DNA of 64,000 nucleotides. Origin: CBCYMI01 sp965183855. Its GTDB lineage: Bacteria > Pseudomonadota > Alphaproteobacteria > Caulobacterales > Maricaulaceae. Made by a program: the position numbers and the translations under genes. The stretch spans positions 1 to 64,000 of the forward strand of contig CBCYMI010000008.1 of the NCBI GenBank assembly GCA_965183855.1. Reading direction: 5' to 3'. Below the pieces are notes generated by a model. That model was not told the DNA's origin. It worked only from the letters and a program-made list of their open reading frames with translations, and made no database searches. Positions 9,458-19,528 of the stretch are shown here, in pieces. Every line of letters begins with the position of its first letter. Positions within the stretch are counted from its first letter, which is position 1.

Positions 9458-10426
9458 ATGGCTCGGAATAAAATTGCATTAATCGGTTCAGGCATGATTG
9501 GTGGAACACTTGCGCACATTATTGCAAGAGAAGAATTAGGTGATGCTATTTTATTTGATATTAGCGAAGGATTGCCACAAGGAAAAGCATTGGATATTGC
9601 AGAATCAACACCTGTTATTGGAAAAGATTCGCAATTAAAAGGCAGCCAAGACTATGCTGAAATAGAAGGAGCAAATGTCTGTATTGTAACAGCAGGAATT
9701 CCAAGAAAACCAGGAATGAGCAGAGATGATTTACTAGGAATCAACCTAAAGGTTATGAAATCTGTTGGAGAGGGAATAAAAACCTATGCTCCGAATGCGT
9801 TCGTGATCTGTATTACAAATCCTTTAGATGCAATGGTATGGGCTTTAAGACATTTCTCAGAACTTCCCGAACATAAAATTATTGGTATGGCTGGTGTATT
9901 GGATTCTGCCCGCTTTCGTTATTTCCTTTCACAGGAATTTTCTGTATCGGTTGAAGATGTTACAGCATTTGTCCTTGGAGGGCATGGAGATAGCATGGTT
10001 CCTTTAGTTCGTTATTCAACCATTGCAGGAATTCCAATTCCAGATCTAATCAATATGGGATGGTCTGATCAAAAAACAATCGATGATATCGTACAAAGAA
10101 CAAGAATGGGAGGGGGAGAAATTGTTAAATTATTAAAAACAGGTTCAGCTTATTATGCTCCCGCAGAATCAGCAATTGATATGACCGTTTCTTATTTGCG
10201 AGATAAAAAACGAATTTTACCTTGTGCTGCCTGCCTAAAGGGTGAATATGGTGTAGATCAACTCTATGTGGGAGTTCCTGTTGTTATCGGAGCTCAGGGA
10301 GTAGAACGCATTGTTGAAGTTGCATTAAACGATCAAGAACAAGCCTTGTTTGAACAATCTGTTCAAAGCGTAAAATCACTCATTGAAAGCTGCAAAAACA
10401 TAGACCCTGATCTGAAATTAGCATAA
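9458..10426 (+). CDS. mdh: Malate dehydrogenase (NAD-dependent)
   Basis: Oxidises malate to oxaloacetate in the TCA cycle with NAD. The 322-residue protein is of the LDH-like type usual in alphaproteobacteria. The NAD-binding loop is IGSGMIGGTLA (residues 9-19) and an acidic residue follows at the end of the second strand (LFDIS). Substrate and catalytic blocks are VTAGIPRKPGMSRDDLL (about 81-97, mobile-loop arginines), TNPLDAMVW (about 120), DSARFRYFL (about 149) and GGHGDSMVPL (about 174, catalytic His). A strong ribosome site precedes the ATG. The gene stands alone; in many relatives mdh lies beside sucCD, which is not seen here. The frame is intact and its codon use matches neighbouring housekeeping genes. 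Confidence 0.97.
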   Translation: MARNKIALIGSGMIGGTLAHIIAREELGDAILFDISEGLPQGKALDIAESTPVIGKDSQLKGSQDYAEIEGANVCIVTAGIPRKPGMSRDDLLGINLKVMKSVGEGIKTYAPNAFVICITNPLDAMVWALRHFSELPEHKIIGMAGVLDSARFRYFLSQEFSVSVEDVTAFVLGGHGDSMVPLVRYSTIAGIPIPDLINMGWSDQKTIDDIVQRTRMGGGEIVKLLKTGSAYYAPAESAIDMTVSYLRDKKRILPCAACLKGEYGVDQLYVGVPVVIGAQGVERIVEVALNDQEQALFEQSVQSVKSLIESCKNIDPDLKLA

Positions 10427-11401
10427 TCAGGATTGCATAAAACAATTAACTAATATTTTATTACTCCTTTCCTGATTTATAACTTTAATCAAGAAGTTTG
10501 TTTTTTAGCAGCAAAGCTCATATTCCCTTGAAAGCAGATTTAAATATATCTGATTAAGCTCCGATGCAATATAGACCTTCTTTTATTCTATATTAGTTAA
10601 CAGTTCAGAATAAATTAATCTTGAAACTTAAACAATCTCTTCCAATTACATATTAGAGCTTTAAAGTTATAGTTTTAAATCTGGATTTATTCCAGATTAT
10701 AAAGAATAGTTATAAACTCAACTTATTTATCGGTTTTTGAACAAACCTACATCAAAAACAACACACATATTTTAAATTCAATTTTTTTACAAACTGTTCT
10801 TTTTACAAAAAAATACCAAGCTCCTTTAAAAAATTGTACGTAATTACTCTTCAGGCAAGATTTGTGACTATCATAAAATATTGGGATAAATGAAACAAAA
10901 TCCTGATATTGATTGCCTGAATAATACCTGAAATCCTTAAAATCATCTCTGCTCAATGCAATTATTATAAAGAAATCATTCTATTGGCTCCAATCAATCA
11001 CCTGGATTTTTGCAATATCGTCATTTATCTAATTTCATTTCCATCTTGGGCAATGCGCTGCGTGTATACATATAAAACACTATGCCACAAGATTATTAAT
11101 TCCAATCTTCTTCTCTTGTGTTTTACTTTATGATCTATGCCTTTTAGTTCCTATTCTTTTTATCAATGCCTACCTAATACTTCCAATAAGAAAACGAGTA
11201 TATGTCATATTTTCAAAAATTAAATAATTCAACTCTTCTAATTATTCTCACAAAAAAAATTAAGCCAGTTTTGAAATCTTTTTGTAAAATAATGACTAAA
11301 AAGGGAGGTTGTATTACTCTGAAGGAATAACTTCACCAAATAAGAAGAACTCAATATTGAAAACAAGAAGCATTTAAACCAATAAACTTTAAATAAATCT
11401 T
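10427..11401. other. Gene-free AT-rich stretch after mdh
   Basis: I find no convincing gene or structured RNA here. The only frame over 60 codons (10747-10956, minus) has no ribosome site and no recognisable motif. The region ends at the left inverted repeat of an IS relic. It is probably decayed gene space. Confidence 0.5.
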
Positions 11402-12075
11402 GGTGCTATCTCAGATAACTAAGATTTGTTGTCTGAAATGAGATGAGAAAGAATTGATGAAGCAAAACAAGCAAGGCTGATGAAGTATTGTTATGAGTAT
11501 AATAGCATATTGTGCGGTCGAAGGGATCGGTGTAAATCACAAGATATCATCCTATTCCTTTCAACGATTTTGCAAAAGGATTACCTCTCGAGTAGAACCA
11601 GAACCTCATAACGGTTTCGGAGTAAGATTGAACTTGACGAGAAATATTTTGGTAATGTTTGCAAAGCTCGCCATGCAAAAGGCAAGATGGTCGTTTTTGC
11701 TTTGCTAAAGCTCAGAATACAGGATGTATCCGAAGATTACATATGAGATAACTTCCAGTCAAACATTCATGCCCATTATTAAACCCAAGGCTATCTTTTA
11801 AAGAGGTATATATTTATACGCATTGTTGAGTATCATGCGTTGGATGTAAGCGATTTTGAGCTCTTTCTATATTAATTCTGTTTGCAGAAAAATATAAATG
11901 ATACGGACGCAATTGAGAAGTTTTGAAACCAGACCAAACGTCACAAGCTCAAATTTAAAAGTATTGCCAAAGAGATCTTAGAATGTTCTTGAAGGAAGAT
12001 AGGTAATAGTTTAATATCCAAAAACTAGAAACACAATTAAAAACAATATATCAATTAATTAAATGGAACAGCTCC
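11402..12075 (+). mobile_element. Degenerate IS1595-family insertion sequence, copy A
   Basis: The left end GGTGCTATCTCAGATAACTA and the complement of the right end (GGAGCTGTTCCATTTAATTA) form imperfect inverted repeats. The flanks TAAATCTT and TAAATTTT are an 8-bp target duplication with one mismatch, the size IS1595 elements make. Around 11615-11720 the plus strand reads KIELDEKYFGNVCKARH then KMVVFALLK, matching the IS1595 transposase block IEVDESYFGG...VFGLLKR with the first catalytic aspartate. Further blocks appear in shifted frames (YHALDVSDFE, NQTKRHKLKF). Many stops and shifts make it dead. A second relic of the same kind is at 41417-42116. Confidence 0.8.
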
Positions 12076-12321
12076 TAAATTTTGATCAAAGATGTTCTTA
12101 AATTTAAATCATACCTCTTTCCTCTTGGATCAAAGATCAAACTTCTAAGATCTAATATATTTATTAAACAAAGCATCTTCAGTTAATATCTCCCAGACAG
12201 ACACTGAATTATCTAATATAAAAGCATGATAATTAACAATTGCCCAGATCTGAAGCCCTCATTTTTTAATTATAAATCATAGCTTGAAAATACTCGGCTC
12301 GAATCCTTAAAAGATAAATCT

Positions 12322-15300
12322 CTAAGCATGTTTTTGATCTAACACAATGATTTCTTCCGCTTTCTCAAGGCTCACAGAAACAAGCTGGGAAACACCTCTT
12401 TCTGCCATTGAAACACCATATAAACGGTCAAGTCTTGCCATTGTAACTGGGTTATGTGTAATCAGCATAAAATAAGTTCCTGTTTGTTCACTAATTTTAC
12501 GAATCATATGACAAAACCGTTCAACATTATGATCATCCAAAGGTGCATCTACTTCATCAAGAACACAAAGAGGAGAGGGTTGAGTTAAAAAGACAGCAAA
12601 GATTAAAGCAATTGCGGTTAATGCCTGTTCCCCACCTGACATTAGACTTAAAATAGATATTTTTTTTCCAGGAGGAGAGGCATAAATCTCAAGACCTGCA
12701 TCTAATAAATCTTCTGTTTCTGTTAAAGCAAGTTTTGCCTCTCCTCCTTTAAACAGCGTTTTAAAGATATCCTGAAAATACGTATTTACCTGATTAAATG
12801 CCTTTATCAATTGTTTTCTTCCCTGCTGGTTAATCCGCAATATGCCTGTTCTTAGCTTATTAATTGCTTGTGTAAGATCATCATGATCTTTTTGTAAATG
12901 ATTCAATTTTTCTGATAATTCTTCAGCTTCAATTTCTGCTCTTAGATTAACGATTCCTAATTTTTCCCTCGTTTGAATCATTTTTTCAATATGCCTTTGT
13001 ATTTTTTCCATATTAAGATTCCGAGCCTGAAAAGCCTCAATCGGGTTTTTTACCTTTTCTTCTTTCGGATTTGAGTTTTGCTTAGAAACAAACTCTGCAA
13101 TTTCTTTGATAGAAATATTTTTTTGTGGGTTTTGTTGGGATTTCTTGTTTTTTTCTGAAAGAAAGCCATCTGAGTTTGGAAGATTGGTTTTTTCACGAGT
13201 TATTGATGTTTTATTTTTAGAATTTAAAAATATTTCAGAATCAAAATCCTGAATTTTATGGATTAGTTTTTCAGGTGTATGTGTAAACTCATCTTCTATT
13301 TTTTGATGAATTTCTTTCAATCCTTGTTGTAAATTTTCTTTTTTGGTTTGCTCTATAGCCAGTTTCTCACTGATTTCTGCCTGTTGTTTTTCTAACTGTT
13401 TTGTAAACAATTCTTTTTCTTTCGCACTTGCCTGTAACGCAACAAACTGGTCTGATAATTGTTTGAGTTTTTTTTCGCAAATTTCTTTTTCAGTCAATAA
13501 TTGTTTTTGTTTTTTTTCAAACTGTTCTGGCTGTTTTTTAGCCTTCACTCGTTGGATTTCCAACTCTATTTTTTCCTGTTCTAAAGCGTTAATATACTGT
13601 TTAGATATCTGAATTCTTTCTTGCCAGGCTTTTTGTTCTTCCCTGATTTTTTCAATTTGTCTCTTTCTATTTCTATATTCTGTTTCAAATGCCTCTTTTT
13701 GAACTTGTCTGGTAATTAATACCTGCCTTATATGTTCAATCTGCTGCTCTTTTTCATTAAGACGTTCCATTATCTTAGAATCTGGCTTAATCTCTGTTAA
13801 ATAGCGCTCTCTTTTTACAAGACTTTGTTTTGTTTTCTGCTGATCCTGTGTTAATTTCTCAATCTGATATATTAATTCTTTATGTTGCGTTTCTAACTCT
13901 CGTTTTCGGGTTTTGAGAGTATTATATTCCATTTGTTTCTTCTGTTGCAAGCTTTCAACCTGATTTATATGTTGATCTCGTTCAAACAATTCTGTTTTTT
14001 GGATTTCCAGCTCTATTTCCATACTCTTCAAACGCTTAATCTCTTGTTCTTCTTCATTTACCAGAAGAGTCAACTTTCCTGTCAGAGTTTCCAGCTTATT
14101 GGCATATTCAAACTGTTTGGCTGTTGATGAAATCGGTGCTTTTGAAGAAGAAATATATCCATCCCAACGCCATATATCTCCTTTTCTTGAAACCAATTTT
14201 TGTCCCATGCATAAAATAGTGTTCTCAGCCATTTCTGAAGAAGAAACAACACCTATTTGAGAAAGCCTTAACATTAAGGCTTTAGGTGCTTTTACATAAT
14301 GATCAAGTGATGTAATATGATCTGGTAGTTTATTTGGTGATTCTACCTTGGTTTCTGTCCAACGTTTAAGTGCTTTTTTATCAAGGCCTGCTTTTAAATC
14401 ATCTCCTAGTGCCGCAGCAAGTGCTTTTTCATAACCAGCTTCAACTTTTATCTGATTAATAACAGGAGCCCATTCTGTTTTAGCCCTGTTTTCTTGCAAA
14501 AAACTTTCTATTGTTATTTTTTCTGTTTCTGCCTGTGCTCGTTCAAGTTTTTTATTTTCAACGATATCTTTTTGAGCAGATTGCTTGGCTGTTTTGTCAG
14601 ACACACATTGTGTCAGACGATCGCATTCCTGTTTTGTCTGATGTTTGTCTTTTTCCAGACGTTCAAGCTCTATCTTAAGAGAATCAAGCTCTCTCCTTAA
14701 ACTTTCAATCGAAAAAAGACTAGATTGTTTTACATTCAGCTGTTTAACCGAGTATTCCAAATGATGATACCAGCTTTGGATTCTTTCTATTTCTTTTCTA
14801 ACAACTTCTTGTTCACTCTGCTGTTTCAGAAAACTTTTTTGAAGCTTTGAAAACTCTGTTTCAGCGAGCGTTAATTTCTGATTTAAGTTCTGGATCTGAT
14901 TTTCAAGCTCTGAAACACTTTCTTCATTTTTTTGTTGATTTGTTAATTCTTTCTCTTCATTTTTTTGTTTAATATATGCAGTTTCTGACTGATCCAACAA
15001 GGTTTTTTCTCGTTTTATATGATCATGAACTCGTTCATTGTCTTTTTCAAATCTATCAATTTTTAAAATTAACTCTTTCTGATCACGCTTAAGAAGATCT
15101 TCCTTAATTGTCATTTGCTGAAACTCGGAACGCATCGTGCTTTCTTCTGTTCGTTTAGCTTCAACTTGTTCAAAACAGGCTTCTGTTTCAGAAAGAGATT
15201 TGCTGGTTTTTTTAATAATTTCCTCATAGTGTTTTTGAAGAAGAGAAATTGTTTCATTAGACTGATCAATATTCAGTTTTAAAGTTACCCATTGATGACA

Positions 15301-15999
15301 TGCCAAAATCTCTTTTGAATGTCGGATTTTTTCAGATAGCTCCCGATAACGACGTGACTGGCGAGCTTGTCTTTCTAAATCAGATAGGTTTTGTTGATGC
15401 TGAATGATAACATCGGATAGTCTTTCCAGATTTTGTTCTGCCGCATTTAACCGTAACTCAGCTTCTCTTTTTCGAACACGCAATCCTGTGATTCCAGCAG
15501 CTTCTTCTATAATCATCCTACGATTTTCAGGTTTTGATGCAATCAGCATATTAACCTGTCCCTGTCTTACAAAAGCAGGAGAGTTTGCACCTGTATGGGC
15601 GTCTGCAAATAATAATCTAATCTCTTTTGCCAAAACTTGTTTGCCATTAATTCGGTATGTAGATCCTTCCTCTCGCCCAATATGGCGCATGATTTCAAGG
15701 GTTTCAAATTGATTATATGCCAAAGGTGCTGTAAACTCATGATTATCAACAATAAGACTGACATGTGCATGATTGCGAGCAGGTCTTTTTTCTGATCCAG
15801 AAAAAATAATATTATCCATATTATCTGCTCTTAATGCCTTGGCAGAGCTTGCTCCCATAACCCATCTTAAGGCTTCAAGAATATTTGATTTTCCACATCC
15901 ATTAGGACCAATAATGCCAGTCAATCCAGGTTTTATATCAATAATGGTATGTTCAACAAAAGATTTAAATCCATTCAGTTTTAACTGGCTAAATTTCAA
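12322..15999 (-). CDS. smc: Chromosome segregation ATPase SMC
   Basis: The core of the condensin-like SMC complex organises and segregates the chromosome, normally with ScpA/ScpB. The protein has 1225 residues. The N-terminal head has Walker A GPNGCGKSNI (about 33-42). Two very long coiled coils flank a hinge (about 505-630). The C-terminal head has the signature LSLMSGGEQALTA (about 1125) and Walker B CVLDEVDAPLDDHN (about 1155). The start is TTG at 15999, where homologues begin, with AGGAT 9 bases upstream. It is the last gene of a dciA-dsbA-smc group, an order common in alphaproteobacteria. A Lys/Asn/Ser-rich stretch (about residues 935-1010: NSKNKTS, SEKNKKSQQNPQKN) looks inserted near the end of the second coil. 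Otherwise the gene is intact. Confidence 0.97.
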   Translation of the reverse strand: MKFSQLKLNGFKSFVEHTIIDIKPGLTGIIGPNGCGKSNILEALRWVMGASSAKALRADNMDNIIFSGSEKRPARNHAHVSLIVDNHEFTAPLAYNQFETLEIMRHIGREEGSTYRINGKQVLAKEIRLLFADAHTGANSPAFVRQGQVNMLIASKPENRRMIIEEAAGITGLRVRKREAELRLNAAEQNLERLSDVIIQHQQNLSDLERQARQSRRYRELSEKIRHSKEILACHQWVTLKLNIDQSNETISLLQKHYEEIIKKTSKSLSETEACFEQVEAKRTEESTMRSEFQQMTIKEDLLKRDQKELILKIDRFEKDNERVHDHIKREKTLLDQSETAYIKQKNEEKELTNQQKNEESVSELENQIQNLNQKLTLAETEFSKLQKSFLKQQSEQEVVRKEIERIQSWYHHLEYSVKQLNVKQSSLFSIESLRRELDSLKIELERLEKDKHQTKQECDRLTQCVSDKTAKQSAQKDIVENKKLERAQAETEKITIESFLQENRAKTEWAPVINQIKVEAGYEKALAAALGDDLKAGLDKKALKRWTETKVESPNKLPDHITSLDHYVKAPKALMLRLSQIGVVSSSEMAENTILCMGQKLVSRKGDIWRWDGYISSSKAPISSTAKQFEYANKLETLTGKLTLLVNEEEQEIKRLKSMEIELEIQKTELFERDQHINQVESLQQKKQMEYNTLKTRKRELETQHKELIYQIEKLTQDQQKTKQSLVKRERYLTEIKPDSKIMERLNEKEQQIEHIRQVLITRQVQKEAFETEYRNRKRQIEKIREEQKAWQERIQISKQYINALEQEKIELEIQRVKAKKQPEQFEKKQKQLLTEKEICEKKLKQLSDQFVALQASAKEKELFTKQLEKQQAEISEKLAIEQTKKENLQQGLKEIHQKIEDEFTHTPEKLIHKIQDFDSEIFLNSKNKTSITREKTNLPNSDGFLSEKNKKSQQNPQKNISIKEIAEFVSKQNSNPKEEKVKNPIEAFQARNLNMEKIQRHIEKMIQTREKLGIVNLRAEIEAEELSEKLNHLQKDHDDLTQAINKLRTGILRINQQGRKQLIKAFNQVNTYFQDIFKTLFKGGEAKLALTETEDLLDAGLEIYASPPGKKISILSLMSGGEQALTAIALIFAVFLTQPSPLCVLDEVDAPLDDHNVERFCHMIRKISEQTGTYFMLITHNPVTMARLDRLYGVSMAERGVSQLVSVSLEKAEEIIVLDQKHA

Positions 16000-16159
16000 A
16001 GTTTATATCCTGTCATCTATCCATCTATGTTAGATCAAAATGAGTCCACATCAAAACAGGATGTTTTTTAAAACGATAAGAAATGATCTTTAAAAAATCC
16101 ATTCTATTTTAACTGTTTGTTATCCTGAATTTAAGTAAGATTTCTAATCTTAACAAATA

Positions 16160-16828
16160 TTATTTTTCTGATTCCAAAAAAGGTAAAAAGAGTTCATCAA
16201 AAGCCTTAATTCCTTCAGTGAAATCTACATAACCAGCCAGTTTACCATTTATTATAAAGCTTGGAGTTGCATTGATATTATATGTTTTGATAGCATGTTC
16301 CTGAATGTTTCCAAGTTTTGCAAGGATGGTCTCATCATCTATACACTGATCGACTTGCTTTTCATTTAATCCCAACCCTTTTGCAATTGTAAATAATGCT
16401 TCTTTAGCCCTGCCTTGCCGAGCTTCACTAAAAATAGCCTGCTGCCTTTTCATAAAAAAATTAACTGCCTTAAAGAAATTCTTATCCCCACTACATTCTG
16501 CAATCATACTCTCTGTTACTGCCAATTCTACAGGCGGTGTTGGAAAGGGTCTGAAAATATAGTATACTTTTCCTGTATCAATATATTTCTCTTTTAGATC
16601 AGACCAAACAACTTCATGGAAATGAGCACAATGTGCACACGTAAAAGACGCATATTCAATCATCGTAATAGGAGCTTTCGGATCTCCCATCGTATGATCT
16701 CCCTTAGCTTGATATGAATTAGTGATTTTTTCAGATGAAGCGCCCGCATTTGTTTTCGTTTGATTACAGGCAGCAATCATTATTACAAAAACTGAAAAAA
16801 TAAAAAATTTTGATATATGTCTATACAT
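16160..16828 (-). CDS. DsbA-family thiol-disulfide oxidoreductase, probable lipoprotein
   Basis: Thioredoxin-fold protein (222 residues) expected to make or isomerise disulfide bonds in periplasmic proteins. The N-terminus FIFSVFVIMIAACNQ is a lipoprotein signal with the lipobox cysteine at about residue 21. The catalytic motif is CAHC in YASFTCAHCAHFHEVV (about 70-73), and the cis-proline loop is NATPSFIING (about 185-193). The usual alpha-helical DsbA insertion lies between them. GAGGT precedes the ATG by 9 bases. It sits between dciA and smc on the same strand, 160 bases upstream of smc, so co-transcription is plausible. The CAHC active site is shared with DsbA-like proteins of many alphaproteobacteria. 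Confidence 0.9.
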   Translation of the reverse strand: MYRHISKFFIFSVFVIMIAACNQTKTNAGASSEKITNSYQAKGDHTMGDPKAPITMIEYASFTCAHCAHFHEVVWSDLKEKYIDTGKVYYIFRPFPTPPVELAVTESMIAECSGDKNFFKAVNFFMKRQQAIFSEARQGRAKEALFTIAKGLGLNEKQVDQCIDDETILAKLGNIQEHAIKTYNINATPSFIINGKLAGYVDFTEGIKAFDELFLPFLESEK

Positions 16829-17202
16829 TCTGTCTATAACCTCTTTGCTCTGTCTATGGGATTTTTAGCATGATGGCTTTAAAACACCCTGTTTTTTTGA
16901 ATTCATAAATAATATATCCAATAAAAAAGTGAACAAGCTTAAAATTCTTAAATTATGGTTATTATTTATATCTATCTGCTCTATTTACCATCTTTTTATT
17001 TTAGGTTTTTAGCTCATCCTCTTTAATCTGAATTTCTGCAGATTTTTCTGATATGTCGGCAGGTTTATTCGTTTAATTTATTCTCATAATTTAAGATAGC
17101 CCCAAGCACTCTCTATAAAGCTAATTAATCTATCTTATCTCTTACAAGATAGCATACATATTCTAAGATATTATATAATTTTATAAAATTCACTAGGTTT
17201 TA
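16829..17202. other. Intergenic region between dciA and dsbA
   Basis: I see no gene or RNA. It is AT-rich and may hold a dsbA promoter, since the 374-base distance makes read-through from dciA uncertain. Confidence 0.4.
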
Positions 17203-17781
17203 TTACTTATCACTTGCCTTTTTCTCATTCAACAGCATGTTTCTCCCTAGATTTTCAAGACTTTTTCTAAGATCTTCATTTGTAATAATTCTTAGTTTTT
17301 TATTCAAACACATAACCTCTTGATTATTTAAGGATAATGGGGGAGCGCTTGATTCAAAATGTCCTTTTTCCGATTTTGCAGCTCTATTTCTTTGATATAA
17401 ATATGAATCGGATTGTACAAGCCTTAATCTTTTTACATTTCTTGTTCCAACCATTCTATTTAGACGTTCCAGAATTTCTGGGGTTTTCATTTGAATTAAA
17501 AAAGCAAAACTACTAGATGTTTTAATCACGAGCCTTTTTTGTTTATTAACCGTTTCAAATCGAACAGGCTTTGTATGTTCAGCGAGTTCTTCACCAATAA
17601 TCTCATGCCAAAATGGTAGTAAATCTTTGATAGTCACACCATATTTCCTAGAAAAAGGCTGCATGATTTTCTTTAAAGATGTCTCAAGTTTTTTATAAGG
17701 CTTTCTAACAGGTCTACACTTAACAGACTGAATCAAAGCCAAAGCTTCGATGGTTTTTTTTTGATAATATGAAGTTGACAT
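17203..17781 (-). CDS. dciA: DUF721 / DciA-like protein (probable DnaB helicase loader)
   Basis: DUF721 proteins include DciA, which delivers the replicative helicase DnaB in bacteria lacking DnaC or DnaI. The 192-residue protein has the family core: GVTIKDLLPFWHEIIGEELAEHTKPVRF (about 49-76), then LVIKTSSSFAFLIQMKTPEILERLN (about 84-108). The latter is the KH-like fold with the usual W..I.G..LA..T.P sequence. It is transcribed divergently from mutY, 155 bases away, and heads the dciA-dsbA-smc group. The C-terminal half (after about 125) is basic and poorly conserved. Assignment to DUF721 is firm; the helicase-loading role is inferred from family knowledge. Confidence 0.85.
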   Translation of the reverse strand: MSTSYYQKKTIEALALIQSVKCRPVRKPYKKLETSLKKIMQPFSRKYGVTIKDLLPFWHEIIGEELAEHTKPVRFETVNKQKRLVIKTSSSFAFLIQMKTPEILERLNRMVGTRNVKRLRLVQSDSYLYQRNRAAKSEKGHFESSAPPLSLNNQEVMCLNKKLRIITNEDLRKSLENLGRNMLLNEKKASDK

Positions 17782-17936
17782 GATATCGTCTTTTTGTTGT
17801 GTTGGCTTTTTAAATAAGACTATCTCTAGACATTTATAAAATTAATTTTATCTTTATTCAATACCCTTTGCTCAAATCATATCCAGATAATGATAGGTTA
17901 TAACATAAAAAAGCTGGAAAATAAAGAGGATGACAA

Positions 17937-19370
17937 ATGTTATCTGATTATAAAACATTCGATCATAAAACCGTAATTGTTTTAAGAAAAAAATTAATTA
18001 ACTGGTATATTCATCACGGCAGAAGGCTTCCTTGGCGAATCCACCCAAAAGATTTAAAACAAAAGCCCGATCCTTATAAAATATGGCTTAGTGAAGTTAT
18101 GTTACAACAAACGCAGGTTCATACTGTCATATCCTATTTTGAAAAATTCATTAAAAACTGGTCAACACTTGAATCTCTTGCAAATGCCAGGCTTGATGAA
18201 GTTCTTACCGCATGGGCAGGACTTGGCTATTATGCAAGGGCACGAAACCTTTATGCATGTGCACACCAGATTCTAACTATCTTTAAAGGAAAATTTCCTG
18301 ATTCTGAAAAACAATTATTAACATTACCAGGAATAGGTCCTTATACAGCTGCTGCACTAACAGCAATCTGTTTTCAAAAATCTGCGAATGTTGTTGATGG
18401 TAATGTTGAACGGGTTATCTCAAGACTATTCGCTTGTTTAATTTCTTTCCCAAAAGGGAAACCTGTCTTAAAAGAAATGGCAAAACAAATCTCGGATCCT
18501 GAAAATCCTGGTGATTATGCTCAAGCATTAATGGATTTAGGAGCCCTGATTTGTAGACCTAGAAATCCTGATTGTCCGATCTGTCCATGGCAATCAAAAT
18601 GTCGTGCTTATACTTTGTCAAACTTAACCCCAGAATTACTTCCTATCAAAAAAACAAAACCAAAAAAACCAAAACGATACGGAATTAGCTTTGTATGTTT
18701 TAACTTATCTGACTTAACAAACCAGACCTGTAAAAATAAAACCTTCAAACTACTCTTAAGAAAAAGACCTTTGAAAGGCTTATTGGCTGGAATGGTAGAA
18801 TTTCCAGGAACAATATGGCAGAATACAAAATGGGAAAAAAATGAGCTTAAACCTTTTCTGATTAAAGAATTAAAAAACATTCATTTTTTTTCCTTTTATC
18901 CTGAAAAAAAAATACAATCTAGCAATCAACAGACATTTTCTCTTAACTGGTATAAACTGCCCAAACCTGTACAGCATGCCTTCACACATTTTTACTTATC
19001 TTTGGACGTTTGGGTCTGTATCATATCTGATATCAAAATACAGCATAAATCTGCTCTATTTCCAAAAGAATCAATACATGTTACACAAAAGGAATGGACG
19101 CAATTGGTGGCGAACACAAGAAAAAATCAACCCCAAGCGATATTTGAATCTGATATATTCAAAAAATCTGATCAAACTGGAATGCTCATTGATAATCATC
19201 AAAAGATAACACACCAAACCATACCGTCAAACATACCCTTGTTATTTTGGCATCCAGAACCATCTTTATCAGATCTGGCACTTCCTAAAATCATGCAAAA
19301 AGTCTATCAACAAGCAAATGGTTTTAAAACTTCAATTTTTGAAAGCCATACAGATTCTATTGAGACATGA
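17937..19370 (+). CDS. mutY: Adenine DNA glycosylase MutY
   Basis: Removes adenine mispaired with 8-oxoguanine. The catalytic domain shows LPWR (about 30), SEVMLQQTQ with the catalytic Glu (about 51-59), LPGIGPYTAAAL for the helix-hairpin-helix (about 129), and VDGNVERVISR with the catalytic Asp (about 153). The iron-sulfur cluster ligands are spaced C-x6-C-x2-C-x5-C (CRPRNPDCPICPWQSKC, about 205-221). The C-terminal NUDIX-like domain that reads 8-oxoG follows (LLLRKRPLKGLLAGMVEFPG, about 263). At 477 residues it is some 100 longer than usual; the extra is a K/Q/S-rich insertion and a tail of about 80 residues. AAGAGGA lies upstream of the ATG. It converges on sdhA. Confidence 0.96.
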   Translation: MLSDYKTFDHKTVIVLRKKLINWYIHHGRRLPWRIHPKDLKQKPDPYKIWLSEVMLQQTQVHTVISYFEKFIKNWSTLESLANARLDEVLTAWAGLGYYARARNLYACAHQILTIFKGKFPDSEKQLLTLPGIGPYTAAALTAICFQKSANVVDGNVERVISRLFACLISFPKGKPVLKEMAKQISDPENPGDYAQALMDLGALICRPRNPDCPICPWQSKCRAYTLSNLTPELLPIKKTKPKKPKRYGISFVCFNLSDLTNQTCKNKTFKLLLRKRPLKGLLAGMVEFPGTIWQNTKWEKNELKPFLIKELKNIHFFSFYPEKKIQSSNQQTFSLNWYKLPKPVQHAFTHFYLSLDVWVCIISDIKIQHKSALFPKESIHVTQKEWTQLVANTRKNQPQAIFESDIFKKSDQTGMLIDNHQKITHQTIPSNIPLLFWHPEPSLSDLALPKIMQKVYQQANGFKTSIFESHTDSIET

Positions 19371-19453
19371 TAAAAGTTAAACTGGGAAACTTGTCTGACA
19401 TTAAGTCATTTATTTCCTGCATTTGTCATACAAACATGCCCTAAAAGGTTCCA

Positions 19454-19492
19454 TATTATTGTATTGCTTCTTGGTGAAACTATACAATAATA
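19454..19492. terminator. Perfect 11-bp hairpin between the convergent mutY and sdhA genes
   Basis: TATTATTGTAT (19454-19464) is exactly complementary to ATACAATAATA (19482-19492) around a 17-base loop. It lies between two gene ends facing each other, where a bidirectional stop would be useful. It lacks a clear T-run on either side and is AT-rich, so termination is an inference. Confidence 0.45.
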
Positions 19493-19528
19493 GATGAAAA
19501 ATACATCTGAGCCTCTTCTTCGAAACAA

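Noticed and set aside
10747..10956. 69-codon minus-strand frame after mdh
   Set aside because: No ribosome site or recognisable motif; isolated in decayed DNA.
11493..11708. 71-codon plus-strand frame
   Set aside because: Lies inside the IS relic in a frame other than the transposase-like block; chance frame.
12280..12310. tRNA-like GGCTCGAATCC element
   Set aside because: A T-loop-like string only; no acceptor stem or anticodon arm can be drawn around it. I found no tRNA in the window.
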